A stretch of 64,000 nt of DNA from Bryopsis sp. KO-2023 (GCA_030272585.1 BSYQ01000010.1:2790001-2854000); one strand, 5' to 3'. Shown: positions 31,445-43,252, counted from the first letter of the stretch. Numbers and translations are program-made. The notes: generated by a model not told the origin, from the letters alone.

Positions 31445-32708
31445 GTCTGCTCCTCCGCCCGCACAATGCGCTTTACGAAACTACGGCTTTGATACGTTTT
31501 TCCCTTTTCCTTTCTCGAGCTTCCCCCACCCCGGCAGCCGACGCACCAGTCGCTACGCTCTCGACGAGCGCTCCTTGCGAAACAAAAAGATTTCGTTGCA
31601 CGCTCCTTTCGCTTTTCCGTTTTTCAGTGGCTTTTTTGTCGTTTCCTTCCTTTCTCACGTATCAATCTTCGTAACGCCCCATCCCCCTTCTTTTTTCTTG
31701 AAAGTGTGGTGGGGGTGTGTACACCGATCCAGAAACTGCCAACCCTTTTTAACTGGCGCAGTGCGACTGCCAGTAAAAGCTACGCAAGCAAACTCTTCCA
31801 CGTCTGCGCAAGGAAAAAAAAAAGCGGTCCCCCCCGGCGCTCAAAACCAGCCGAACAGTAATATCTGGTTCCTGAAACCTCAACACGCGACAGAGCTTGA
31901 GCGTAATTCGCTGTATTTTTTTTTTCCTTTTTTTTCCTGTTTTTGTTCGATGGTGGTTTGAATAAGGGCGGTGGACAATCCTCCACGTCACTCACGGGTG
32001 ATGGGGCGCCGTTCGTTCACAACAGATTTCTTTGCGGTTTTTTTTTGCTTCACAGCCGTGGGTGCGGCAAACCCAAACTTTTTCAGATTTACACTCGAAA
32101 CGATCAGAGCCCAACGACTCTCGCGCGTGACACCTCGATATTTCTCCAAGGAGGGGGGTTTGGGTTCCTTTTTTGGGAGGGGGGTGGAAATGCGTTTTTG
32201 TGGTGGCGGTACACTGCCACTCTTATGCTATTTTCCCCCAACCGCCAATCTGCCTCTGCGTCGTCGGAGTGCCAGCGGGGTTCGTTCGAGATCTCAGCCT
32301 GCGCCGTTCACCAAAAATACCGACTGTGTGTCAAATATGGTTTGGCTCCGTCGAAGGACATGCACAAATGCATCTGAAAAGCATTTCAGATGCATGCATG
32401 TCCATCCTTTGCTTGGCTCTTTGGGATTTCATCTTTCCCATTGATAACTGCTAAAAATTGGGGATGATTGTAGTTATCCACCTGGAAACATACCCTTTCA
32501 GAAAGATCGAGCCTCTGTTCGAATAGGTGCCAACCTTTTGTCAAAACTATCCAAAAAATAAGCATATCCATCCATTGGATTACCAGCCACACATGCACTC
32601 ACATTACACGTTGAAAGTGAACAGCTCACAGCTCATGGAAACGAAACGGGCTTGATTTTGAAAGTGAAGTTTTTGGGGCCTGAGAATTTGGACAGATTTT
32701 CCAAGCCT
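31445..32708. other. Spacer between MAP65 start and Rossmann-gene end
   Basis: Promoter side of MAP65. Some open frames (for example plus strand 31980-32444) are Arg/Phe-rich with no family motif. A short inverted repeat ATGCATCTGAAA/TTTCAGATGCAT is near 32369-32395. Nothing else seen. Confidence 0.45.
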
Positions 32709-34705
32709 CTATGCATCGACATTCGATTCCAGCAAGGACTGGAGTGTCTTTTCCACATCATCAGGGCGTGAACCGGGTCCACCCGATACAACCTACAGAA
32801 ACAAAAAATCCCTACTATCAAATTCACGATCGGAACATGGGATGACTAATTCTCACGTCTGACTTGAAGAGAAGAGATTGAAACAGCGAGGGGTTGCGAA
32901 AATTGCTAATTAGTCATCATTTCAATCTCTTCATTTCTTATATAATATATATATAGAGAGAGAGAGAGTTGCAGCAGCTTCCCCACCTCGATTACAGCTC
33001 TGGCATTATTTGGGACGCCCGCCAGGGCTGCAACCACCCACCCCAGATCTTCTCTGCTCAAAACGCCCTGGGTGCCGTTGGAGGAGGCCAGTTTCAGATC
33101 GGAAATGCCTCCAGGAGAGTCGCTCAATTTTCCGCATCGCAAGATGGTGTATGGCACCCCACAGTTTTCGATCTGCTCCTCCCTTTTGGGGTCGGCCAGA
33201 GTTGCCCCTTCCCCGAACATCGAACCAAAATCAAATCCTTTCTGTTGACCGACACCTGAGATGCGAAAAAACAAAGAAATAGAGGGTCGAAAACTCGGAA
33301 TGTTTCCGACACATACATTGGATCATGCCAAAATGAAAACTATTTTTTTTCTCAACTGCAGATTTATTTCTTTCCATTTCTGCAGGGTCAAGTCAAAACA
33401 ATAAATAAACACACACACAAGCAAAAAGATACAAATTATTCTTTTTTATGTCTTCTATTTTTTTCAATAGCAAAAAGAGAAAACGAAGCAATTGGAAAAC
33501 CTCTCAGTTTAGTTTTTTTTTAACTGGCCTCCTGAACCACTCCCCATTTTGAAAACTTACCCACACTTGAAATCAACACCACGTTCGAAACGGACTTTCG
33601 GGCAGCAACGCTAGCGACCTCCCCGACCTCCCCAACACAAATAACACACTTGGCCCCTTTCAAAGCTGTAGAGACGGACTGCCCATCTTTGGTGCTGCCC
33701 ACGACAGGAGTTACGTACGGCCCGTATGCAGATTTCACCGCCTCAGAATTCTGACAAAGAACTTTGACCTTTTCCCTTCAGAGCAGGACAGCAACAAGCA
33801 AACTCAAAAGCAAATTTTTTTTTGGGGGGGGGGCGTGAATTTTTTAAAATAAAAAAACATTGTGTAATCTATTTGCGTTTTTTTTGTATTTTTTTCTCAA
33901 AACACAAATATTGCACTCAGTAAGGTAATCTCCATGCAGATTTACAGTGGAAAATAGATAGGAACTATCATCAGTCTGTATTGAGAAGCACCTGTTCAGA
34001 ATCAATTGCAGAATTATGAGTTCGCCAGTGGGACTGTCAGACTCCGTGACCACAATATATTCGCCATCGAATTCATCCTCTTCATCCACTGGGTCAGGCT
34101 CCTAAACAATTAAAGCCCATGCAGAAAAAAATAAAATAAAAATACAAAAACAATACTCGCTGTCATTCTTATTGTCTCTTTTCTATTCTCCCCTGAACAA
34201 ATCAGGAGTTGGCTTCAATATTTTTTCTTGGAGGAAGGGGACTGAGCCTTCACCATTATATGTAGTCAATTTTTTTTCTTCTTTAAAGTGGAAAAAACAA
34301 ATTTAGCAGAATCGATTGCTTCTTTTTGCGTGTGTGTGTGCGTGCGTTTCAGAAAAAGGAAGCCTCTTGAAAGCCAAACCCACCTCGTCACCAAAGTCGT
34401 CTCCATCTTTTGGCATCCTATCCTCCTGTCCATACCATCGTCTCATCTTTCGCCCAGCTGCACGCAAGCGCACCCATCACATTTTGCCGACCACGTCAAA
34501 AACTCTGTCCTTCTTCGAGAAAAACGCACCGCCACTCACCAGTTATGAAGTCTGTGAGTTCGTCCCCCATTCCTCCGATACCCAAATAGGCCGCCCTGCA
34601 AGCCACACGCCTGCCATGTTGAGCATTCAAGTGGCAAACACGTGAAACTGATGAAGTGGCCGGCGAAGCAACGGGGGCTGGCGCTCTGGTCGCAGCGATC
34701 CGCAT
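32709..34705 (-). CDS. NmrA-like / atypical SDR Rossmann protein with transit-like N-terminus, 6 exons
   Basis: Exons complement(34540..34705, 34384..34457, 33992..34101, 33561..33775, 32987..33255, 32709..32792), all GT-AG and in phase, giving 305 residues. Residues 1-45 are Ala/Ser/Arg-rich with almost no acids, like a plastid or mitochondrial transit peptide; the acidic stretch that follows would begin the mature protein. The Rossmann start is YIVVTESDSPTGELIILQLI. Next comes KVKVLCQN, then VTPVVGSTKDGQSVSTALKG, AKCVICVGEVG, NVVLISSVG, a central CGVPYTILRCGKL, and near the end VLSREDLGWVVAALAG. This is the strand order of NmrA-like or atypical short-chain dehydrogenases, with the YTILR/RxGxL and SREDLA motifs. 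It probably binds NAD(P) in an organelle; the substrate is unknown. Start chosen as the first ATG giving a transit-like N-terminus. Confidence 0.87.
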
Positions 34706-34989
34706 CGGAGTGGTGCTCTCCGCTGGGGGATGATGGGGGCTTGGAGAGTCCGGCGAAATGGAAAGTCATTAAGGCTTCATGAATTTGAATTTGTTGTTTT
34801 GAGGGGGAAAGGGAAGCTTTGACAGGGAATTTTTTGCAAAATTACAGAATGTGTGTGTCAAATTGACACTGTCAATTGACAGGGTTTCTTTCGAACAAAC
34901 AAATATGTGATTGTATTTTTTTGGTTGAAAGGAACCTTGTTGTAAGACCAGACCACAATCTTGATATTGAAAGTTTCAGCAAAGAGAGC
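34706..34989. promoter_or_regulatory. Left half of a divergent promoter region
   Basis: Lies upstream of the Rossmann gene and ends at the left edge of element E. Together with 49198-49826 it would have been a spacer of about 0.9 kb between two divergently transcribed genes before E inserted. Inference from layout only. Confidence 0.45.
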
Positions 34990-35327
34990 TGTTGTTAAAC
35001 CAGGTTGATAAAGGGGGAGTTGTGAGTATAGATGGTGGTATGGGACATTAATCTGTATGATCGGCACGATTAGAGTCATTTCCGAAGGAAGTGGCGTTTC
35101 GTCTAACGACAGAAACTAGACCTGCGTTTTTCTGGCAAGTGGCGTTTCGCCTGAACAGTTAGGATAAAAGGGAACTTCGGGAAGGAAAGAGTAGAGTGTT
35201 TGTAAAAGACTGGTTATACAAGGATCGGGTTGGAAAGTCCCCGATCAGGTCTCGCCTATACACAACACGTTCGCGTCCCCCCTGCGAACGAGGCAATCTG
35301 CAAGCACGACTGCACACTCTATCAACA
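34990..35327 (+). repeat. Left LTR of element E (338 bp)
   Basis: Direct repeat of 48860-49197; starts TGTTGTTAAACC and ends CTATCAACA. Preceded by AGAGC. Confidence 0.92.
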
Positions 35328-35605
35328 TGGTTTCGGAGCTCCGTAAGATTCTGATGAAGCAAAAGCACGTAGCGACGCTGGTCGCGTTCCTGGTACTCAC
35401 CGTTCTGGAAGCTACTCCGCTTACTGACAAGGAAGTAGTCGCGCAACTGAGTGACCACCAGGAAATTACCAGGGAACATGAAAAAATATTGAGACAGGTG
35501 GAACTGTTAAGGCAAGAGTGGACGGGTCTGGCTGCTGCTAAGAACAACAACCTCAGACCGCCCAAGCCAACGCCACCTCTGGAAGAAACACCGAAAAAGG
35601 AGATA
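35327..35605 (+). CDS. Element E ORF1, N-terminal segment
   Basis: Begins at an ATG made of the last LTR base plus TG of the PBS (MVSELRKILMKQKHV). A hydrophobic segment follows (VATLVAFLVLTVLEA), then a charged coiled-coil-like region (EVVAQLSDHQEITREHEKIL). It ends at the insertion point of D. Same layout as element A ORF1. Confidence 0.7.
35328..35339 (+). other. Primer-binding site of element E
   Basis: TGGTTTCGGAGC directly after the LTR; also codes for the start of ORF1. Confidence 0.85.
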
Positions 35606-36015
35606 TGATACGAATGTGGACTCTGGAACGAGTACTCATTCACCTAAGTCGATCCAGTCGGACTGGATCCGCCTGGTCCGGTAATCAGTGCCTGGTTCGG
35701 TACCAGAGCCGGTCCAGCAGTACAGTCCGACTGACCCAAGTGAGAGGTGGACACGGTGGCAGTTACCGTGTCCACACAATCCAACCAACGGTCCTGAGAA
35801 GGATTTGGTCTGGATCTGTCGGTCCAGTGGACGCTGGGTCCGACAGCTCTCAACCGTTCCTTTTGCCAGGTTGTCGGTCCGGCTCCATATTTATTGGACC
35901 CGGACCGAGGTAACAATGTTCTAGAGTAAGCTTGTAAGCAAAGACTCTTATCCGTGTTTCCGTGGTTCTAGACGTAACGTCTACCACTACTCGATACTTT
36001 CCCGTGTTTTTATCA
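35606..36015 (+). repeat. Left LTR of element D (410 bp)
   Basis: Direct repeat of 43854-44263. Contains a perfect 11-bp stem GTGGACACGGT / ACCGTGTCCAC with a 7-base loop at 35747-35775. Confidence 0.93.
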
Positions 36016-36017
36016 AC

Positions 36018-36029
36018 TGGTTTCGGAGC
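36018..36029 (+). other. Primer-binding site of element D
   Basis: TGGTTTCGGAGC, two bases after the LTR. Confidence 0.85.
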
Positions 36030-36070
36030 GAGTTCCCGGACTCGCGAACCGCATCACCAAGGAGATCTAT

Positions 36071-36496
36071 ATGTACCCTTCGACACCTTCGAACCTGACC
36101 GACGCATCCACTGGCTCGGAGTTCCAAGTGCCAGTGTCCGCAGCACCTACCGTTCCCGCTCCAGCTACCGTCGCGCATTGGAACGCGTTTCAGGTGGACT
36201 ACCCAACAAGTTATCGTGGCACACCTCTGACTTTTGTTTCCGGACCCAGCTTGGCCGACATACCTGTACCGCGTGGACCGCGAGACGAAGATTTGGAGAG
36301 CGTGGGATCCTGTGACTCCGTGTTCACGGAGGAACAGAGGAACGACCCCGATTTCCAGGCCTTGTATCTGGAGGTACTCGAGGGTCAACGAGCCAGAGCC
36401 GCAGCCAGAGAGACCGCTAGGCGCCAGGCATGGACCTTATCCCGTACGAGGAAGCCCCAGCCTATCCCGACCATGTGGACGAGGGAGACGAGATGA
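36071..36496 (+). CDS. Element D ORF0, small ORF before gag
   Basis: 141 residues from the ATG at 36071, overlapping gag by 67 bases in another frame. Pro/Ala/Thr-rich start, acidic middle (DEDLESVGSCDSVFTEEQ), then a basic helical end ([17 protein letters not shown]). No family recognised. It lies in the same place as ORF0 of element B, and both have an acidic Ser/Glu segment. It may be a Gag leader or a separate accessory protein. Confidence 0.5.
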   Translation: MYPSTPSNLTDASTGSEFQVPVSAAPTVPAPATVAHWNAFQVDYPTSYRGTPLTFVSGPSLADIPVPRGPRDEDLESVGSCDSVFTEEQRNDPDFQALYLEVLEGQRARAAARETARRQAWTLSRTRKPQPIPTMWTRETR

Positions 36497-38619
36497 GTTT
36501 GGGGACCGAAGACGACCCTCCACCACCGGCCCAAGGACCAATGTTCGTGCAGCAGAACTACCAGCACGTACAGCAGGTTCACGTCGAGAACAACCAAGCC
36601 GACGTACGCATGAACCAGCTGGAGGTGGACGCGGGTCAATGGGCGGACCGGACCGTGGCCAACCTACAGGCGGCCCTCGAAGAGGTCCGGGGCCAGCTGC
36701 AACAGCAACAGGAGCACGCAGCCGCTTTGCTGGACCAGCAAGCCGAAGATCTCGACTACCGTCTCGAGGCCCAGAGGAGAGAAGCCGAAGAACGGCAGGC
36801 GGCCCTCGTAGATCAACAGGTCGCGGGTCTCGCCGAGAGATTGGAGGCACAACGCCAAGAGTATGGACAGCTCACCGCGGAGCTGGAGCGCCGTCTCCAA
36901 CTGAGCCAGGACCGTTTGGCCGCCAAGGCAGAGGACGATGTCAAGAACCTTGGGGCCAGGACCGAGTATCTCACACATCAGCTCAACGACAACAAGGTCG
37001 CAGTAGCTACACTCGACGTGGTTACCAAGGAGTTGGAGAAGGACAAGGACCGACTTTGGCGCGAGACAGAAGCCAAACCCAACGTGGAAGAGCTCGTCAA
37101 GTTATGGTCCAAGCAGGTGCCCACCGGACCGCAACACGTTCCCGTGTACGTTGGAACGCAGACGGTCCAGGCACCAACGGCTCCACCTTTGGTACCCGTG
37201 GTCACGACAGGGCTGACCGGTGTACCGGCCGTGCCACCAACAGTAGCCACTTCGTCAGGGCAATCTCCAGCACCGCTGGTATCACCTATGGACGTCAACG
37301 CCGCACCTTTACCTGTGCTCCTACCTCCCAGAGGAACCGCCGACCCAGGACCCAGGTTGAACCGCAGACCAGGTCCCGTTATTCGAGACCAAACTACCGA
37401 CCAAGGCAGACCATGGCCCGCAGCACAAGTGCCACCAGGAGCCATGCAGCAGACGAGTGGTCGGGGAGGGTTCAACTCCGGATCGGACCCATTCGCTGGG
37501 ATGGGATCATACGCATCAGTGGGCCAACAAGACCCAACTGGACAGATGAACCGGCGACAAGGAACGCACCCAGCAGGCGGCGGTGGAGGCGGTGGAGGCG
37601 ATGACGATGATGATGGACCAGACGGATCGAGGCGACCAGGAGGGCCAGGAGGACCCAATGGACCAGGAGGACCAGGAGGACCAGGAGGGCCAGGAGGACC
37701 GGGTGGACCAGGTGGACCAGGACCAGGTGGACCAGGCGGACCAGGAGGTCCGGGAGGACCACCAGGACCAGGCGCACCAAACCCACCGGATGGACGTAAC
37801 CCTCTGCGCCACTTGAAGTTGCAGATGCCCAAACCCTACACCGGTGACCACGATGTGTCCGTCACCGAGTGGGTTATGCAGATGGGCAGGTGGTTGCGGG
37901 CCCAAGATGTCCCTGAGGTCCAGTGGATCCGAGTGCTGTCGGCCCACGTTGGAGGAGCGGCCTCGCGTTGGATGAACTTGCAGGAGCTTCGCATGGCTGA
38001 GGGGAGACGCCAACCCTTCGCTGATTGGCAAGAGTGGGCAACGGAGGCACGACGCCAATTTGAGCCTACGACTTCGACGGAACGGGCCCGGACCGAGCTA
38101 CGTGGCCTCAAGCAGGGAGGGACCGTGCGTGACTACGTGCGCCGGTTCCAGCACATTTGTTTTCGCATCCCGGACATGACGGAGGCGGAGATGTTTTCGA
38201 CGTTCGTCGCTGGGTTACGAGACCCTCTTCGCACTACTATCGCTGGATTCGTGCGAGGGGATGTGCAGGAGGCGATCGAAATGGCTGAACGACTCGACGG
38301 TGTCCGGACCCTACATCCACATTCTGGTGCCAGGGGCCAAGGAGGCAGACCAAGATGGAACCGACGAAGCCGAGTCAACAGCATTGGCGATGGACCGCGT
38401 GAGGACCGACTTGGAGCCATTGGAGACCGAGGCCGTGGCCGTGGCCGTGGCCGAGGAGGCGGAGGCCGAGGCAGAGGCCGTGGCACTGGAGGCCGACAAG
38501 GCGGAAGAGGGAATCCAGGAGGCGGCGGCAGGGGACAAATGTCGTGTTATCTTTGTGGAGGCAACCATGGAGTGCGATATTGTCCGAAACTGTCCGACGC
38601 CAAGAGATCAGTAAATTGA
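36430..38619 (+). CDS. Element D Gag with coiled coil and collagen-like tract
   Basis: 729 residues from the ATG at 36430. Residues 30-215 are a long coiled coil (Gln/Glu/Ala-rich heptads). A Pro/Gly region follows. A collagen-like GGP repeat runs at about residues 405-450, then the Ty3-type capsid ([20 protein letters not shown] ... [17 protein letters not shown] ... [15 protein letters not shown]), an RG/GRGR basic tail, and a short zinc knuckle ([13 protein letters not shown]). Longer than usual Ty3 Gag because of the coiled coil and collagen-like parts. Overlaps pol by 76 bases, with pol in the -1 frame. Confidence 0.9.
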   Translation: MDLIPYEEAPAYPDHVDEGDEMSLGTEDDPPPPAQGPMFVQQNYQHVQQVHVENNQADVRMNQLEVDAGQWADRTVANLQAALEEVRGQLQQQQEHAAALLDQQAEDLDYRLEAQRREAEERQAALVDQQVAGLAERLEAQRQEYGQLTAELERRLQLSQDRLAAKAEDDVKNLGARTEYLTHQLNDNKVAVATLDVVTKELEKDKDRLWRETEAKPNVEELVKLWSKQVPTGPQHVPVYVGTQTVQAPTAPPLVPVVTTGLTGVPAVPPTVATSSGQSPAPLVSPMDVNAAPLPVLLPPRGTADPGPRLNRRPGPVIRDQTTDQGRPWPAAQVPPGAMQQTSGRGGFNSGSDPFAGMGSYASVGQQDPTGQMNRRQGTHPAGGGGGGGGDDDDDGPDGSRRPGGPGGPNGPGGPGGPGGPGGPGGPGGPGPGGPGGPGGPGGPPGPGAPNPPDGRNPLRHLKLQMPKPYTGDHDVSVTEWVMQMGRWLRAQDVPEVQWIRVLSAHVGGAASRWMNLQELRMAEGRRQPFADWQEWATEARRQFEPTTSTERARTELRGLKQGGTVRDYVRRFQHICFRIPDMTEAEMFSTFVAGLRDPLRTTIAGFVRGDVQEAIEMAERLDGVRTLHPHSGARGQGGRPRWNRRSRVNSIGDGPREDRLGAIGDRGRGRGRGRGGGGRGRGRGTGGRQGGRGNPGGGGRGQMSCYLCGGNHGVRYCPKLSDAKRSVN

Positions 38620-41600
38620 AGGTCCGAGGCGCAGGACCACCAGCCTTGGACCAGGAAACGGGTGGTGATGAGGCCAGCGATCCGGGAGATCAAGGGCAAA
38701 GGGAAAAAAGAGTACGCTGGAAAGACCAGCCGGAAGAACCGAAACACAGCTCCAGTCCGCAAGACAGTCCCCAAGATACAGCAGATGTGCGGACCGGGTC
38801 ACCAGGGACGGGACCCTTGAGAGGAGCCACCGACGGTCAAGGGCAAGAACAGCCCGTGGGGCCATCGGACCACTCGGAGCGTGATGCATCACTTGAACCA
38901 GGGAAAGGTCAAGGAGCTACCGAGGTGGATGGGGAAGTGCTAGGGCAGGCACTTAGTCGGACCGGTTCTGCGACGGCCGACAATTTTTCTTTTTTAGCTA
39001 AGACCGGCGGGGCCGGCAAGAATAGTCGTTTTACGGGGTTTGAAATAAGGGTTTTTATTAATGACGTGCCAGTAGTGGCTTATGTCGATTCGGGCAGTTG
39101 GGAAAATTACCTTTCGAAGGAAGTAGTGGAGAAAGTGGGTGTAAAGGTTTTCCCCGAACAACGGACTTTGGTTATGGCAGATGGTTCCAGGAAACAGGTT
39201 ACAGGACGAGCGGACCGGTTACAGTTCCGGTCCGGATCAGTTAATTTTGTGTCCGATTTCCACTTGTTCCCTGGAATGGCATATGAAATGATATTGGGAA
39301 TTCCATGGTTGGTTGCCGAAAACCCCGATTTGTGTTTTCGCACTCGGACCATTAAGGTTCGTCGGGGCCGGAGCCAACTATCATTACCATTAGCTATTTC
39401 AACTCAGCCAAAGCCAACTGAAGTCATGAGTATTGGGGGATTGGAACCGACATCCGCCACCAACGTTTGGCGAGGGATACGGTCCAACGATTGTGGAGCT
39501 TTGATGGTGGTAGTTACGGAAGTGGAGCCAGAAGACGGACATCAGAAGGACGATGTGGAGCGACTGATTCGGGAGGACACCTCTCGAAAGATTACGAACC
39601 TACTGGAGAGCTATCGGAGAGTATTTGCCTCGGATCTGCCCAAGGGACCACCACCGGTCCGAAACGGGCACGAGTTCGAGATCAAAGTTGAGGAGGGGAC
39701 GAAGCCAATCTTTCGTCCCATGTATAAGCTATCTCCGGCGGAGCTTCAAGAGGTCCGTAAACAGCTGGACTATATGTTGGACCGGGAGTTGATCCGGCCC
39801 TCCAAGAGTCCATGGGGCGCACCGTTCCTCTTCGCTAACAAGAAGGACGGTGGCCTTCGCTTTTGCATCGACTACCGCTGGCTCAACCAGAGGACCATCA
39901 AGAACCGCTATCCACTACCGCTACCCGAGGAGCTATTGGACCGACTACAGGGAGCTAAGGTGTTTAGCCGGTTGGACCTGCGATCCGGCTACTGGCAGAT
40001 GCCGATCCGGCCTGAGGACCAGGAGAAGACAGCGTTCCGGACCCGGTACGGACACTACGAGTACAAGGTTGTGCCATTTGGGCTCACAAACGCCCCTCCG
40101 CAGTTTATGGCTATGATAAACGACCTGTTCCGGGATTTCCATGACCGGTTCATGGTCGTGTTCCTCGATGACATCATAGTCTACAGCAAGAACGAGGAGG
40201 AGCATGCGGAGCACCTACGCTTGGTATTGGACAAGCTAGCGGAGCACAACCTGTACGCGAAGGCATCGAAGTGTTCTATCGCCGTGAAGGAACTGGATTT
40301 TGTGGGCCATTGGATCTCGGCGAATGGAATCTCGCCGCATCGGTCCAAGGTCCAGGCGATCCGGGATTGGGAGCCGCTGACCTCTGTTCCTGAGGTCCGA
40401 AGTTTTCTGGGGATGGTTTCGTATTACCGACGCTTCATTCGACAGTTTTCGAAGGTAGCAGCGCCGATCCAGAAGCTTGTGAAGAAGGACCAGCCATGGG
40501 AATGGGGAGCCGAGCAGAAGGCAGCTTTTGAAGCCCTGAAGGAAAGTCTGACGACGGCTCCGGTCCTGCTGATACCGGATCCGGACAAGCCATATGTAGT
40601 TGTCACGGATGCTTCGGATTTTGCGCTGGGAGCCACATTGATGCAAGAGGCTGACGATGGACTTCAACCGGTGGCGTTCCTCAGTAGATCCCTCAACTCG
40701 GCCGAACAGAAGTACTCGGCCTATGAAAGGGAGCTTTTGGGCATTTCCTATGCCTTGGCTCAATGGCGCCATTATCTCGAAGGAGCGCCGAAAGGGACCA
40801 CTGTCTACACGGACCACCAACCCGCTACACATTTCCTCCAGCAACGGGTCCTGTCTCGGACCCAGACCCGCTGGTTGAAAGCGGGATATTTTCAGTCTAT
40901 TATGCCGAAGATCGTCTACCTCCCGGGCAGATCCAATGTAGTAGCTGATGCATTGTCCCGCAAGCCTCAGCTCAAGTTGAATGCAATTTTGGAGGCCAAA
41001 ATTTCGCCCGGGGAGGCGCAGGAATGGACGCAAGCGACCACTGATGACCCTACTTTGAAGCGTATTCTGGACCAACTGGACCAAGGACGACATGTACCCG
41101 GGTATTCTCGGACCGAACCGGGAATGCTTTTATATCAAACCGAACCAGGAGTGGACCCAAAGCTAGTGGTCCCTACCACAAAACGACAAGTGGTGTTGCA
41201 CGATCACCACGATGTTCCGATGGCGGGACATCCAGGAGTGGCCAGAACGGCCGAGCTCGTGAGCCGAAGATATTGGTGGCGCGGTTGGAGACGAACCGTG
41301 ACCGACTATGTCCGCTCGTGCCCCACATGCCAAGTGATGAAGACCGAGAACGCGAAGCCCAAAGGATTGCTGAATCCGCTTCCCGTTCCGACATATAAGT
41401 GGGAACAGCTGACAACGGACCTTGTGACCGATTTGCCGAAATCGAATGGGTATACCGCTGTAGCTGTCTTTGTGGACCGGCTCACAAAAATGTGCAAGTT
41501 CGTGCCATGTACCAAGGAGGTATCGGCAAAGGAGTATGCCGAGTTGTTTCTATCCCAGGTGTTCCCTACCTCAGGGATACCTGAAGTGATCGTTTCGGAT

Positions 41601-42479
41601 CGCGATCCACGGTTCACGAGCCAGTTCTACAAGGAACTGTTCAGGCTCGTAGGAACGGATCTGCGGATGTCAACTGCTCACCATCCACAGTCAGATGGCC
41701 AGAGTGAAGTAACGATCCGGACCCTGGAGAACTTCCTTCGGCCCTATATTGAGGCCAGGCCGGAGAAGTGGAGCGACTACCTGAGCACGGCAGAATTTGC
41801 AGCGAATAACTCGATCAACGCCAGTACCAAGTACACGCCGTTCTACCTTATGTACGGCCAGCACCCGAAGGGATTGGAGTTGGACCGGCCCAAGAGTAAT
41901 GTTGAGGCCGCAGAAGCCATGGTGGACCGAATGCGGGACGATTTGATGGACGCGAAGAAGAACTACCACGCCGCCCAGGAGCAAATGTGCCAAGTAGCCA
42001 ACAAGAAGAGGAGGCACGTGGAGTTCCAAGTGGGCCAAGAAGTGTGCCTACGAAGTGCACATCTTCCTTTGGCCGTGACCAAGCATGTACCAGCTAAGGT
42101 CCGAAGACGGTTCATCGGGCCATTCAAGGTGACCAAAGTGATATCACCGGTGGCCTACCGCATTGATCTACCAGAAACATGGCGACTACATCCAACCTTC
42201 CACGTCTCCAAACTCAAGGAGTATATACGTTCCGAGGAATTTAAGAGGGACGATCCTCCAGGACCGGCTCTGGTGGACGAACTAACTGGAGCCGAGGCAT
42301 TCGAAGTGGAGACGGTTCTACGATCCAAGGGAGCTGGAAAAAGAAAGAGGTACCTGGTACTATGGAAGGGTTATCCGACCCATGAGGCCACATGGGAACC
42401 GGTTGCACATCTGGAACACTGTGCAGAATTGTTAGCTGAGTTCGAAAGGAAAAACTCAGCCAAACATGGCCATAACTGA
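38544..42479 (+). CDS. Element D Pol: protease, RT, RNase H, integrase, chromodomain
   Basis: 1311 codons open. Protease [15 protein letters not shown] lies near residue 178. RT follows, with [32 protein letters not shown] and catalytic FLDDIIVYS near 540. RNase H has [22 protein letters not shown] and NVVADALSR. The integrase zinc finger ([13 protein letters not shown]...CPTCQ) lies near 885-930, with core positions in [19 protein letters not shown] and [11 protein letters not shown]. The chromodomain ([21 protein letters not shown]) is near 1270. It is a chromovirus of the same general type as B but clearly a different family. The frame looks whole. Confidence 0.94.
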   Translation: MLSLWRQPWSAILSETVRRQEISKLKVRGAGPPALDQETGGDEASDPGDQGQREKRVRWKDQPEEPKHSSSPQDSPQDTADVRTGSPGTGPLRGATDGQGQEQPVGPSDHSERDASLEPGKGQGATEVDGEVLGQALSRTGSATADNFSFLAKTGGAGKNSRFTGFEIRVFINDVPVVAYVDSGSWENYLSKEVVEKVGVKVFPEQRTLVMADGSRKQVTGRADRLQFRSGSVNFVSDFHLFPGMAYEMILGIPWLVAENPDLCFRTRTIKVRRGRSQLSLPLAISTQPKPTEVMSIGGLEPTSATNVWRGIRSNDCGALMVVVTEVEPEDGHQKDDVERLIREDTSRKITNLLESYRRVFASDLPKGPPPVRNGHEFEIKVEEGTKPIFRPMYKLSPAELQEVRKQLDYMLDRELIRPSKSPWGAPFLFANKKDGGLRFCIDYRWLNQRTIKNRYPLPLPEELLDRLQGAKVFSRLDLRSGYWQMPIRPEDQEKTAFRTRYGHYEYKVVPFGLTNAPPQFMAMINDLFRDFHDRFMVVFLDDIIVYSKNEEEHAEHLRLVLDKLAEHNLYAKASKCSIAVKELDFVGHWISANGISPHRSKVQAIRDWEPLTSVPEVRSFLGMVSYYRRFIRQFSKVAAPIQKLVKKDQPWEWGAEQKAAFEALKESLTTAPVLLIPDPDKPYVVVTDASDFALGATLMQEADDGLQPVAFLSRSLNSAEQKYSAYERELLGISYALAQWRHYLEGAPKGTTVYTDHQPATHFLQQRVLSRTQTRWLKAGYFQSIMPKIVYLPGRSNVVADALSRKPQLKLNAILEAKISPGEAQEWTQATTDDPTLKRILDQLDQGRHVPGYSRTEPGMLLYQTEPGVDPKLVVPTTKRQVVLHDHHDVPMAGHPGVARTAELVSRRYWWRGWRRTVTDYVRSCPTCQVMKTENAKPKGLLNPLPVPTYKWEQLTTDLVTDLPKSNGYTAVAVFVDRLTKMCKFVPCTKEVSAKEYAELFLSQVFPTSGIPEVIVSDRDPRFTSQFYKELFRLVGTDLRMSTAHHPQSDGQSEVTIRTLENFLRPYIEARPEKWSDYLSTAEFAANNSINASTKYTPFYLMYGQHPKGLELDRPKSNVEAAEAMVDRMRDDLMDAKKNYHAAQEQMCQVANKKRRHVEFQVGQEVCLRSAHLPLAVTKHVPAKVRRRFIGPFKVTKVISPVAYRIDLPETWRLHPTFHVSKLKEYIRSEEFKRDDPPGPALVDELTGAEAFEVETVLRSKGAGKRKRYLVLWKGYPTHEATWEPVAHLEHCAELLAEFERKNSAKHGHN

Positions 42480-42793
42480 GACCGGATCGCATTGGAGCCA
42501 GCGATGGGGGAGTTGGATCCAAATGGAGACGGACCGAGAATGATCCAACCCCGGCTGGTATGGGACAGCTTTAACGGGGAAACATCATCTCAGTCCTGAG
42601 GTAACTCCCAGCTGACTACACGATCCGAGGAAGGCGTGGCTGTACAGGAGTACTGGACCGTGGAGCCGGGAACGACGATAAAAATTAAGCGCGAAGACAA
42701 GGAACCATACATCAAGCGCACTTTGGTTTCTGTTCTCCGACTCGCTACTGCAAACCCCGACAAACAACTACTGTTCCTTCGTTCTCGTTCGAA

Positions 42794-43252
42794 ATGGCTG
42801 CACCGACTCCTGTCTCCAGCGCCCTTGATGCGTTAAATGCAACGTTCACTGAGGAGACAAAGAGGTTACAGGCCACGGTAGCGGCACAAAAAGAAAGGAT
42901 TCAGCAGCTTGAGAATGAACTAGCCGCTACAAAGGAGGCACTGGCGAACGCTAGGAAGGAAGCAGAAGGGGACGCGCGAAAATGGGGACGGAACCGTGAG
43001 GCGGAAATGGTTACCGGGAAAAGCAAAAAGCAGCTGCGCGACTGGAACGCGGCTTACCTCAAGGCCGTTGGGGTGGATCCCGTTGGGAATCGACAAGCGA
43101 GAGGAACTTCACAGGGAGCGGTATCAACGGAGCAAACGCAGGAACGGACCCAGGAGCAGCGTGGAGAGCACTCTGGCGGATCGTCACAGCAAACGCAGGC
43201 GGTCCAAGGTCCCAGAACGCGACTTCGCAGTCGTGGCAAGAGCCAGAAATGA
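42794..43252 (+). CDS. Element D ORF3 after pol: coiled-coil protein
   Basis: 152 residues from the ATG at 42794. Residues 15-65 form a strong coiled coil (ETKRLQATVAAQKERIQQLE...). Next comes a basic segment (GKSKKQLRDWNAAYLKAVG), then a Gln/Ser/Gly/Arg-rich tail ending RTRLRSRGKSQK. No family recognised. Same place and same coiled-coil nature as ORF3 of element B, though without its Cys/His cluster. Function unknown; nucleic-acid binding is possible from the basic tail. Confidence 0.6.
   Translation: MAAPTPVSSALDALNATFTEETKRLQATVAAQKERIQQLENELAATKEALANARKEAEGDARKWGRNREAEMVTGKSKKQLRDWNAAYLKAVGVDPVGNRQARGTSQGAVSTEQTQERTQEQRGEHSGGSSQQTQAVQGPRTRLRSRGKSQK

Noticed and set aside
31971-32444. Plus-strand ORF of 157 codons upstream of MAP65
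   Set aside because: No family motif, non-ATG start, composition like the surrounding spacer.
36234-37604. 456-codon ORF in another frame over gag of element D
   Set aside because: Arg/Gly/Thr-rich shadow of the GC-rich gag frame; the gag frame has coiled coil, capsid and knuckle.
36978-37832. Minus-strand Pro/Gly-rich ORF opposite the collagen-like tract
   Set aside because: Mirror reading of the GGP repeat; no start context or family.
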